Positions 41,755-52,700 of a stretch of 64,000 nt of DNA are shown one piece after another. The DNA lies in the NCBI RefSeq assembly GCF_040581485.1, contig NW_027124985.1, forward strand, positions 1 to 64,000, read 5' to 3'. Below the pieces are notes generated by a model, which did not search any database, had not been told where the DNA came from, and was given only the letters and a program-made list of their open reading frames with translations. The DNA is from Linepithema humile (taxonomy: Eukaryota > Arthropoda > Insecta > Hymenoptera > Formicidae). Each line of letters starts with the position of its first letter. The first letter of the stretch is position 1. The position numbers were made by a program, and so were the translations under genes.

Positions 41755-42119
41755 CTATTTAGAAATTTTTTTAATCGCATCACAAATCACAGGAATTTTG
41801 TTATCTCCATGTAATTCTATATCAAAAACACTTCTCTGAAATAAATACCAGATGTGTTCTGCCGCTAGTGGATACTTCAAGTCCAAAATGATGAAAACCA
41901 TAAAGCAAATTTCTACGGCTTTCCACAGTGTTTTAACCTTATAAGAGACGTTATCGATTCTGACAAAAATTGTTTCAATCTCTGTTAAAGAAGGTCCAAC
42001 GATAAGAATAAAAGGTTGCAAAGTCAAATTAAATTTTTTAAGCCATTTCCTTTTTTTTTCTATTTCTTCTTCTATGTCACTAGGAATCTGAAATAATATA
42101 ATACTTTTAATTTTTTTCT

Positions 42120-42154
<35 letters not shown>

Positions 42155-44910
42155 CTTTTAATTTATTTAGATTTTAAATACCTTAACATGAAGTATTACA
42201 GCTTCTTGTGATTCAACTTGAGTTGGTTTAAAAAAGTTTTTGCCAACTTTTGCTTTTGAAGATTTATTTGGCAAAAGTGAAAATAATAGATAAATTTTAA
42301 TTAAAATTTTTGAATCTAAAACAAAAAATCATTATAACAAAACATTATAAGATACTAGAAACACATTAGTAGATATTTATGTAAATTATTCCATTCTTCA
42401 TTACCATTTGGAATATTGCCATTTAACATGTCCAGTAATACTTTGTTGGAACAATCTAACTCTTTGCCTTTCAATTCCAACACAGCATCGAATAAAAAAT
42501 GAAATTTTTCTTCAACATTTTTATGTTTTTCATTATATAACCGTAAGTAATCCTTTTCAATCTGTAATAAAAAAAGATACAAATTAAATTAAATAAATTT
42601 TAGCAAATAATATATTTGTCCAGATATTTTAATTAAATAACTATTGCAAATTTTACAAAACATGACTTTTCATTTTGATGACTTGTATCCTTTTCTTTGT
42701 TTGACCAATCACATTATAAGATACATTGTACCTATATACATATATGCTACAAATTAATTACCAATACATAGCCCTGTGAAAATGTTAAAATATTCCAATC
42801 GTCAAAGATTGAGGATAAATTTTGGTAAGTCGAATGGTCATGTAATAAACTTCTTCTCAGTTCAAATGATTTTTCCCAATGATGCAAAACTTCTTCCCAA
42901 GGTTCAAAATTATTTTTAAGCCAATAGCGACTCCGCTCTGCTTCCTCGCGATTATCTAACAAAAAATTACAAATAAAAAAATTGTTACAAATTACATACA
43001 GTACGGGACAAAATAAATCATACACCTTTCAAAAAATTGAATTCGTTAATGTAACTATTTAAAAAAAATATTATTTACTATTTTTAAAAAATAGTTACAT
43101 TAATAAATTCAATTTTTTGAAAGGTGTATGATTTATTTTGTCCAGTATTGTATAAAATAAATTATAAAATGTTATTTACACGAACCTTCATTAACAATTT
43201 TTTCTTCATTAAAATTATGTGTTGATTTATTCAATGCAATCAATTGACATTTCCTTAAAAATGCTAACATATTTCGATTTTTATCAATTAGTTTTCCTTT
43301 TGCAATACCAGATTTCTCATTTTTTGAATCTTTCTTTCTTACTGGTGGACAATAATATATTTCCTTACATTCAGCCGGAAAGAGAGTAATTATATGATCC
43401 GCAATTTTGTTCAATATTTCATTGTTTAATTGAACACTGAAAAAGGAAGTATTGTTACAAAAGAAATAATATTATTTTTTATTACATTTCATTATATTTT
43501 TATTATATTTTTCTCATTATATTTGTTATTTTATTATATATTATAAATAATTTTGCAAAGGTGGATATTAACGTATTAACATATTTAGTAAAACAAATTT
43601 TCGAAAAAAAAATAGAAAAGAATAATGCATACTCTTGTATACATATACACCGAACATCTACAAGTATATAAATATACATTTGAAGTTTTTGAATATATGC
43701 TTACTTAATATTATTATCAAAAAAGTGGCAGATAATAATATTTGCCAAATACTGTTGACATCTTGGCGATAATCCACTCCTTGCATCGTATGAAGCTATA
43801 ATAGCTTGTCCAGTTACTGTTTTTTGAAGCAATGCTTTTAAATCAAAGTTTTCTAACTATAAAAAAAGTGAATTGAAAACATATTTATAAAAAAATAGAA
43901 ATATAGTATTAATAATTATATTGATTTTTTATCTTGTATTATAATATAAGATAAATGTATCAAATACATGAATCAATTATTGGACAATATAACAAAATAA
44001 AATGACAAACAATACAAAACAATATACTAACAATATATTAATTAATATACAATATATGATATGTAATAATATATGATAAATAGAGAATTAAACTATTCCG
44101 TATTGCATTTTGTATATTAATAAATTAATGTCTTGTATATTAATAAATAATATATATACAAAATGCTGTACGGAATAGTTTAATTCTTTATTTATCATAT
44201 ATTATTACATATCATATATTGAAACATGCATGTTATATGCAGTTTTTCTGAAACATTTCTTCATTTGTTCCTTATTATTATACTTTAAATATAACCATAT
44301 TAGCAAATGGACACTTGTTATAATTAAAGTTCTGAAGAACTGTACATACCATATTGTCCACCGTTTCAATCCTCTGTTTCTTTTTCACTGGTTCATTATC
44401 AGAACTACAATTTAATATTACAATACTTTGAGTATCACAATTAGATGTTTTTAGAATGTTAGGTTCAATATGTTCTGTAGATGATTCACTATTTATTGAT
44501 TCTTTATCAAAAGGGATTATTGCATCAAATATCTCTTGTGGCGAAAGAGCAAGTGTCAGAGATGGAGTCGCAGAAGGCGTCGAAACAGAAGCTACAGAAA
44601 TGTGAGAAGAGGTTTCTGTTTCTTTGTCTGCATCATAATTAGAAAAATAATTTTGTAGTGCAATTCTTGCACCTATTGATGGTATAACATCACTTAATTC
44701 TGGACATCGATTAATAACCATGTATTTTAGAGTATCATACTTAATATCATTATCTAAAAATTGAAATTAATGATGATGATAATATAATAAGACAGATGAT
44801 AATATAATAAGTATAAGACAAAAATAAGATATTGCATACTTACTTATTAGACTGTCACTCCAGCGTTCTAAATGCAACAATTTTAACACTTCTGCAACTT
44901 TATCTTCCAT
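41755..44910 (-). CDS. SAM-domain protein (SAMD3-like), eight exons, about 577 aa
   Basis: Gene assembled by eye: exons 44844-44910, 44350-44753, 43705-43856, 43186-43436, 42762-42955, 42363-42561, 42182-42315 and 41755-42087. Introns are GT-AG, phases agree at every junction, and the total is 1734 bp including the stop. Only the exon 6 donor (GT at 42362-42361, context T|GTTTCT) is weak and could be misplaced. Residues 4-60 fit a sterile alpha motif, with WSDSLI, then LSDVIPSIGARIALQNYF. This is a protein-protein interaction fold. A serine-rich stretch and a basic cluster KKKQR (146-150, possible nuclear signal) follow. Then come a conserved-looking block with LFPAECKEIYYCPP (about 226 on) and a hydrophobic C-terminus. 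Resemblance to SAMD3-like proteins is from memory. The ATG is chosen because it opens the SAM fold. Function is unknown; its position upstream of the transposase suggests an accessory protein of the same element. Confidence 0.7.
42122..42151. repeat. (AG)n microsatellite in intron 7
   Basis: About 15 GA/AG dinucleotides lie in the intron between the last two exons of the SAM-domain gene. On the coding strand this is a CT run upstream of the exon 8 acceptor, so it may act as, or vary, the polypyrimidine tract. Confidence 0.95.
42999..43150. mobile_element. Tc1/mariner-type MITE, 152 bp, in intron 4 of the SAM gene
   Basis: A palindromic element with arms of about 50 bp. The left end is CAGTACGGGACAAAATAAAT. 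The right end is its near-perfect inverse, ending GTCCAGTATTG. It is flanked by TA at 42997-42998 and 43151-43152. TA target duplication and a CAGT..GGACAAAA terminus are typical of Tc1/mariner. It makes up two thirds of the 230-bp intron. Reading frames running into it from exon 5 are spurious. Confidence 0.88.
44050..44221. mobile_element. Palindromic fold-back MITE, 172 bp, in intron 2
   Basis: Arms of about 75 bp, starting CAATATATGATATGTAATAA at 44050 and ending with its inverse at 44221, with only a few mismatches. The arms include AATTAAACTATTCCGTA. The AT-rich centre is about 25 bp. Boundaries are soft because the flanks are AT-rich. Superfamily is not assigned. Confidence 0.75.
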
Positions 44911-45337
44911 AGTGAAATACAATACAATTAAAAAGAAGCACGAGAAATAATTTATTGCTTCACTCAGCACACTACGCACGTGCTTGTGCATGCACACCGC
45001 AGCCATATTGGTTACGCATATCATAGAGTGGAAACCTTTAATTCAAAGAAATAAAGATTTGTTTCTAAGAAATAAATATCATTTGTCTATACAAATCAAT
45101 CTTATTGTAACTAAATATTATTTGCTATAAAAAAATGTTAATTTGTCTCAAATAAATTTACTTTTTCAGCAAGAAATAAACGAAATTTTTTTTACAATTA
45201 ATTAGAAAAATGAGATATACTTTACAGAAATACATATTTAATTATCACAATCAAATTTGTTTATTACAAATAAATATGGAGGGAAATGTCACAAATAACC
45301 ATTTGCTTCTAAGAATTTCGATTTCTTTTTCTCAGTG

Positions 45338-48300
45338 TACATTCTAAATTCTCTAGTCTTATTTTTTTATAAAAACTACTTTAATTATCGGAATTGATTA
45401 TGGTATATTCATATCGAAACGCGATAATTAGATGAAAATTTTACAGTAATCTCGTCTTTGGCGCGAGATGAACCACAAAAAGTTGTGCACGCAATTTTGT
45501 TCGATATTAGTTTATAAATTATCGACGTCAAGCGCGTTGTGGTTTCACAATTACGCTAAAATCCCCGTCGGTAGTGCGCAGGGCAGTAATAATCCGAAAT
45601 GAGAATTTGTTGGAAAGTTTGTTCGTTCGCGTGAAAGTTGATGAACTGGCGCTAACGTAATTTATGCGGCAAGACATGCAAACGCGCGAGCACGACAGGA
45701 GGACGAAGGCGAGCGCGGCTCAGGGACGTACGGGCACATCCTGCCTGTGCCCAAGGCAAACAATAAAGCTTGGCTCCTCGGCAAACTATTTGTAAGCGAG
45801 AATCTCGTCTCGGCGAACTTAAAATCTGTCTGGAATAGCTTGCAGGTTAACTGCGGATGGTTATGCTCTCGCTCTTTTTTCGCGACACTTTGAGTTAAGA
45901 GCACGTTGTCGTAAGAGAGTAAAAAATAGACTGTAAAATGTTCTTGGAAAATAGACAAAAGTTAGTGAATGTGAATTCGAGTAATGGCGTAATTATGGTA
46001 AAATGGCGCGACCTCTCTTCTGCAATACATTTCCAGTACTGATCAACGTAAAATATGATATGTATTATTTGATTTATAATTTTATAAAATAAAATTATGC
46101 TTTAAATGTTTAATAATTCGTCAGTTGAATAATATTATGTAACATAATCATAAAAGTTTCACAATAATATCTCATAAAATTTTGAAGTTTTTTAATATAA
46201 ATATAATATTTGAGATAATAATTATTCAAATGTCAAAGTTAATTCATGAACGTAATTTAAGTGTGAATATAATTCATTAATATTTCTGATGAAAACACAA
46301 TAGTTAAACTTGAAAAACACTTCATTCCTGTAAACAGGCTAACTATATGCATATCAATCTTGTCCGTCCATTTGCTAAACGGATTTCAGTCAATTATTAC
46401 GTTCACTATGCATAACTTCCAATCAATGCAATTATTGTTACTAACGAAGGCTGCTGCGTATGCGTCGAAGTATCGAGATGCTCTTATTAACAAAGATATT
46501 TAACGATAACAGGACGATACTGTGTGCGATCGCGTGTGAATGTAGCGTTGGATAATATCAATTTCGGCGCGAGTTAATGCAGATTCGCGAACTGATGGCT
46601 TTGCGGGCAACTGAAATTGCATATCAATCAATTAATGACCATTGCTCCACAGAATTCGATTTATTACTGTGCGCCTCGTACCGTAAGAATTTCGCCCTAT
46701 GATTATGGATGCAGTAATAAATGAAATATATGCGATACACACAATAAAATCATCGTATCGTTATACAATTCGCACAGAACACATATTTTTGTATAATAAT
46801 ACGCGACGCATGGTCGAGTTGTAAAACCGCGGCATGCAAACAACGTGGAGACAAAGTGACAGGTGCGCGTGAAATAATGCAACCGTCAATAAAATGATCG
46901 TTATATACGAGCGAATAAATTTTCGAATTTTTCCGATCGCTGCACTCATTCGTTGATCGGCCGGCGTGACGCGTCAAGGCGACGATGCGCGAAAGATCGA
47001 TAAAGCTCGCGTTTGTTCGCGAGTTTGCTGAATCCAAAATAAGGCTGGCTTGCGATATTATAATTTCAGAAGAATGTAAATAATCGTAACTCATTTCTAA
47101 GAATGTCTATGATGTGCAGAAAGTAAAGAATATTTTTGTCACATATTTCTAAATAAGTGTTCTGAAAAACTGGTCTCCGGGATTTTGACAGCCGTTTTTG
47201 TGTAATATTTTCACGCATGAGCTGCGTGAAATATCTTATTATTAAATTTATACTCCGCTGTCGTGACAATCATACAGAATGCAAGCAACTGCAGCGATAA
47301 CGAAATCACACAACGCCGTTGCACATCCATGTCAATTTATACACGTACATTTTCCCAGTCGTTGCACTCGTCGTTGCTCGGACAACACGATACGAAGTGC
47401 AATGACGCGCAAACAGAATAACAACAATGTGCGGCACGACGCTACGCACAGGTATTTTGAAATCGTGATCAGTGGAAATAATGAAATCGCACGTAGGACC
47501 AGAAACGACAAATTTTAATCGATGCCACGTGATCGGTTCGATTCATCGGTGAGACCGAATTGACGGTTTCGGAAACTCGTAAACTAGTGTCGGACACAAG
47601 TTAGCTGGCGCAATAACCGCGGAGTGCTCGATAGTCCTTTTGTCCTTTTACGATAGTTGATAGAAAGTTGAATTTTAGTTTTATATAATTAAATATAATG
47701 GCATTTAGGAAATTTATTAATAATATTAATAGAATCGTATAAAATAATTCAACATGCTAGAATGTGCTTTAGATATTTAATAATATTAATCTTAAAACAA
47801 TCCCATTATCAAATCTCATTATTGTGTTATTTATTTGTGCAATTGTTGCATATTTAATTTTTTTCCATATAGCACAAAATGTACATTTAACTTCATCTCT
47901 TCGATCGAAATCAAATAAATTATTACTATAATCTCTAAATTTTGTTCAGGCCAAATTTTATTTGTGAAATATACATATAGTATGCTGATGCAACTTCCAT
48001 TACGGATGTTTATTTTTAATAAGAATAATGACATGCAAATTTTTTAAAATATTAAAAATTATAAATATTTCTTTTAGATATTACCTATATATATATCTCT
48101 TTTTTCTAATTTAAATTTATTATTTACATTATTAAGCAACATGACAGCGATATGATGCCTGAGTACACAATATCATACATCTACCGCATTTTCATTAATA
48201 ATTCGTTGAAATATTCAAACTCCAAATATTACTCATTTCCATTGTAATATAACACCACATTAATATGAATGAATGTAGGCCGCATTAATTTTAAGTGTAC

Positions 48301-49390
48301 TTTTACCGTATTATGTCATACACTAACTGTGGATAGCTCTCATTAATTTAATTACGTTCAATCAATAATTCGATCAATAATTTTTTTATTTTTGTAAAAT
48401 TGAATTATTTTTCGTATCTATTTTGTGATAGTGCTATTTATATTATTTATATAAATAATATAAATAGCATTATTATTTATATTTTTTATACGTATATAGA
48501 ATTTCACAATTGTAACGCTAGCTACAAGTCGCATATTGTCAAAATGCGGACAGTCATGGAACGCCGTTACAATGCAATTGCGCTGCAGGTGCGTGCGTGC
48601 CCGCCTCGCGGAAAAATTGCACGAGATCCGATGCGTCCACCGAGTGAATTCGGGAGCGGGAAAAAATTAATGGCCGACGATAGACGACGCGGTTGTCACT
48701 TTTTTTTATCCAGTGACCGGGCTAACCGGAGGTGCGTGGAATGTGCGCGTCGATTGTATCGATTGCAGCGGCTCCGCCGATATTAAAACGTTTTATCGCT
48801 GAGCCTCATGAGATCTGACAATACAATAAAAAAACATTTTGCCCGAAGAGGAGACCGTTCGGAACATTCGCTGACGAGCCGTATCAAGCGGAATTGCGTC
48901 GTGTTGCTGCGCATTTAATCTTTTTCCACATAGCACGTACATATAGTTTCATTCTTTTTCAGTGAAGCGAATCTATAAAGCAATGATAGATAATCTTGTA
49001 ATTTCTAGATTTAGTTAATAAAATGTGTACTGATATGACTTTATTTGCAAACAGATAAAATTCCCATTCTGATATAAAAGTTTTAATTTTTGAATGTTTC
49101 AATGTATATTGAAAGAAATATGTTTTTAATTAAAATTTTTTTAATATATATTTTAATATTTTAATTAATCCAAGTTTCAAAGATATGTTATTTGCTCTAC
49201 AGAAAAATATATTTAATTTCAAAAAGAAAATTGAGTAAATTAAAAAAAATTTTCTTCATAAAACTTTTTAATAACTCACAATAAATTGCAGAAATAAATC
49301 AAACAATGTTATTGTATCAATTACAATAAATTACTATATACATATGTTTAAAACATGAAAAGATACTTTTATAAAAATTCACTGGTTAAT
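45338..49390. other. Intergenic DNA, no gene recognised
   Basis: Four kilobases between the two large transposons. Blocks of moderate GC (45460-46000, 46450-47640, 48540-48900) alternate with AT-rich DNA. Open frames here are under 130 codons, have no recognisable domain and no matching splice structure. A similar 40-bp segment containing TTTAATYTTTTTCCAYATAG occurs near 47850 and 48915 and may be a degraded dispersed repeat. Regulatory or UTR sequence of an unseen gene cannot be excluded. Confidence 0.6.
48433..48468. repeat. Perfect 36-bp AT-rich palindrome
   Basis: GCTATTTATATTATTTAT followed directly by its exact reverse complement, with no spacer. It could extrude as a cruciform. Confidence 0.9.
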
Positions 49391-49395
49391 CTGGC
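49391..49395. other. Target-site duplication (left) of the Gypsy element
   Basis: CTGGC directly before the 5' LTR. The same five bases follow the 3' LTR at 54052-54056. Confidence 0.95.
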
Positions 49396-49655
49396 TGTTA
49401 CATAGTTACACGTCCTTTTGAATTAGGCGCGTAAGCATGATAGCGCGATTAGGACAGGAGAGCAGGTAGGATGGCGCTGGGGTGATAACGTGCGAGATAT
49501 ACACGCGTATCGGCAGATCCGGGCTCTCTTCCTCTCCGGACAGCGTAAGGAACACATGTATACGAAGGGTAGTGAATAAAACGATTGCGAAGACTTAATC
49601 AGTGCGTGGCAGATAAATTACTCATCGAACCTTTTTCCTCTGCGGGGATACGACA
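49396..49655 (+). repeat. 5' LTR, 260 bp
   Basis: Begins TGT and ends ACA. Contains AATAAA at 49575-49580, the likely polyadenylation signal. I saw no strong TATA box. The promoter should lie upstream of the AATAAA, in the U3 part. Confidence 0.97.
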
Positions 49656-49658
49656 GTT

Positions 49659-49676
49659 TGGCGACGAGGATGGGAT
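49659..49676 (+). other. Primer-binding site, tRNA-Ser(GCU) type
   Basis: TGGCGACGAGGATGGGAT starts 3 bases after the LTR. It is complementary to the 3' end of tRNA-Ser(GCU) including CCA, as I recall the conserved animal sequence ending ATCCCATCCTCGTCG. It would prime minus-strand cDNA synthesis. Confidence 0.85.
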
Positions 49677-49737
49677 ACCGCACAAAAGTTTAAGAGAAAA
49701 GTACAAATTTTTGCAAAGAAGAACTTCGGATTCTGCC

Positions 49738-52700
49738 ATGGCTGAGGCAATCGTACATGGAAGTTTCGCAATAGAAGCTTTCGATCCTGCCGTTACAAAT
49801 TGGAAGCGTTGGCTAAAACGTTTCGAGGGTGCCGTTACAGTGTTCAAAATTCCTGAACCGCAGAAAGTGGCGTACCTACTACATTTCATCGGAAGTAAAT
49901 CTTTTGATATACTGTGCGACAAGTTAGCACCTCTCGACCCGTACACGCAGACGTACAATACAGTTGCATTACATTTGGAGGATTTCTACGCCCCTGCACC
50001 GCTTGAAATAGCGGAAAATTATCGTTTCCACCAGAGGAAGCAGTCCGACGGGGAGAGCATACACCAGTACGTGGCGGCTTTACATAAGATGAGCATAAAC
50101 TGTAATTTTGGAAACTATTTAAAAACGGCGCTACGGAATCAATTCGTTTTCGGGCTTACAAGCCGACGTACCCAAGCGAGGCTATTGGAAACAAAGGATT
50201 TGACCTTCGATAAGGCGGTCGAAATTGCTCTTTCAATGGAATTGACAGAGAAAGACGTAAACCAAATTCAGGCAGCGGGGGTATCATCCGTGGACTACGT
50301 GGGCCAGAAAGAAGCGGCAAGAGGGAAGAAGGACAAACAGTCACAGCATAAGAAGCCGGCAGTAAACAGACCAGCGGCATTCCAGAAAACAAAGCGTGCC
50401 ATACAGGACGTTCCAAACCATAACAATACAGACGGTACAAATAACGTTACATGTTATAGATGCGGAGGTAAGCATTTAGCTTCAAAATGTACATTGAATA
50501 GAGAAATCGTATGTTCAAACTGCGGTATTAAAGGTCATTTAGCAAAGGTATGCATGAGAAGGAATAAAGCAACGGCGCATCAGTTAAGCGACATTTTATG
50601 GATGAATACGGAACATATCAAGCATAGAGATAGGTATTTTGTTTCCGTCGAGATTAACGGGAAAGATGTGCGTTTCGAAATAGACAGCGGAGCGGCTGTT
50701 ACAATTGTTAGTAAATATTTTCTTAAGCGTTGGTTTCCAGATGCACAAATAGAGAATACAGATTTAAAATTATTTACATTTTGCAAAACAACAATTACGG
50801 TTATCGGTTACGTAAAAGTACAAGTACGTTACAAAGGGATTACTAAGTCATTAAATATGTACATTACAGTCATGGATAGAGAACCACTCATGGGGCGGGA
50901 GTGGATTCGTCAGTTAGGCGTACAATTGACCAGTACAGTTTTTACGTTAAACTCAAATACAGAAATTGAATTACATAAAATTTTACGCGATTACGAAAAT
51001 GATTTGGATCCTTCAAGTACAAAAATCAAGCAAATACAAGCGCGGCTTATTCTAAAAGAGAACGCGAAACCAGTTTTTCTAAAAGCAAGGAAAGTACCAT
51101 TCAAAATAATACCGTTAGTAGATCGGGAGATAGACAGACTCGTCAAAGAAGGAATCTTACAAGAAACGAGCGCGGCAGAATGGGCGACGCCGGTCGTGCC
51201 CGTTTTAAAGAAAGATAATTCGGTAAGGCTCTGCGGAGATTTTAGCGTAACAGTAAACAAACAATTACTAGTAGACGAATATCCGTTACCTACAGTGGAC
51301 GAACTTTTTAGTACCTTATCAGGAGGTCAAAAGTTTTCAAAAATAGATCTTAAGCAGGCCTATTTACAAATGGAAATTCATCCCGCGGATAGAGAGTTAT
51401 TAACCCTCAATACACACCGGGGATTATACAAATGTACACGTCTATTATACGGGATCGCGTCGGCGCCAGCAATCTGGCAGAGAGAAATAGAAACTGTACT
51501 GAAAGGTATCCCAGGCGTTTCTGTTTTCTTAGACGATATCAAAATTACAGGTCCGAACGACCAAGTGCATCTGGAACGACTTAGGGAAGTACTAACACGT
51601 TTAGCGAAATCTAATATACAAATTAATAAGGAGAAAAGCGAATTTTTGAAAGAAGGTATACATTATTGCGGCTATTACATTGATAAAAACGGTATTCATA
51701 AAGAGAAAAGAAAAATGGAGGCCATTGAAAAAATGCCACGCCCGAAAAACATTTCTAAATTACGTGCGTTTTTAGGATTAATTAATTATTACGGACGGTT
51801 CATTCAAAATTTAAGTAAAATACTTACGCCATTACATACGTTGTTACAAAAAGAAAGCGGAAAAGCTGTGATTTTCAAATGGACACGGGAGTGCGAAGCG
51901 GCTTTCTTAGCGGCGAAAAGAGAGTTTACGAGTAATAAAGTTTTGGCTCATTACAATCCAAAACATCCAACGATCGTGGCTTGTGATGCAAGCATGTACG
52001 GCGTAGGAGCGGTCCTTTCGCAAAAGTATCCAGATGGATCAGAGCGAGTAATCCAGTATGCTTCGCAATCCTTGTCCCGAACACAGCAGAAGTATGCACA
52101 GATTGATAAGGAGGCGTATGCGATTATTTTTGCGATAAAAAAGTTTTATCAGTTTCTATACGGAAATCGTTTTACACTCTATACAGACCACCGTCCACTT
52201 ACACAAATATTAGCAGCAAACAAGACGTTGCCGGTACATAGCGCGATGCGCATGCAACATTACAAAATTTTCTTACAAGCTTTCAATTACGATATCAAGT
52301 ATAAAAATACGAAATTACATAGTAATGCAGATGGATTGTCGCGATTACCAATTCAGTCAGAGGACGATTTCGAATACGATGTAGTAGATGAATACGAAAT
52401 TAAATTAATAGAATCCCTTCCAGTCACATTTACAGAGTTAGCCGCGGAAACCGAAAAAGATACAGAATTACAAAATTTAGCGCGTGCGTTACAATCAGGC
52501 AAAGAGATAAAGCCGAGGGAAAGATTCAATGTTCCGTTTGCTGAATTTAGTTGTCAACGTGGCGCGATTTTACGGGACGGTAGAGTCCTAGTGCCGCGGA
52601 AATTACGAAAGAAAGTTTTGCAAGAGTTGCATGAGGAGCATTTCGGCATTATTAAAATGAAGGAAATGGCTAGGAGATATTGTTGGTGGCCGGGTATCGA

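Larger units (their letters stand above)
38300..45337 (-). mobile_element. Two-gene DNA transposon, CMC (CACTA/EnSpm)-like, 3' end lost in gap
   Basis: The candidate element is read right to left. Its 5' end is placed at 45337, where the minus strand reads CACTGAGAAAAAGAAATCG, a CACTR-type terminus as in CMC elements. It contains the SAM-domain gene and then the transposase-like gene on the same strand. The flanks carry AAATAA-rich subterminal repeats in inverted orientation. TTATTTGTGAGACAT at 38320-38333 faces ATGTCACAAATAA near 45290 and TGTCTCAAATAAATTT at 45144. TTATTTGTAGCAAATAA at 38386, with a copy near 38514, faces ATTATTTGCTATAA near 45117. The other terminus must lie in the 500-N gap, so no target duplication can be checked. 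The alternative is two host genes domesticated from such an element. Confidence 0.6.

Noticed and set aside
42961..43025. N-terminal extension of exon 5 (starting MYDLFCPVL)
   Set aside because: It reads into intron and MITE sequence. A TAG acceptor at 42957-42956 with matching phase defines the true exon start.
45662..45958. 98-codon minus-strand frame in GC-richer DNA
   Set aside because: No domain, no splice partners and no repeat evidence.
46750..48786. Frames of 62-128 codons on both strands
   Set aside because: Overlapping, composition-driven and lacking any recognisable motif.
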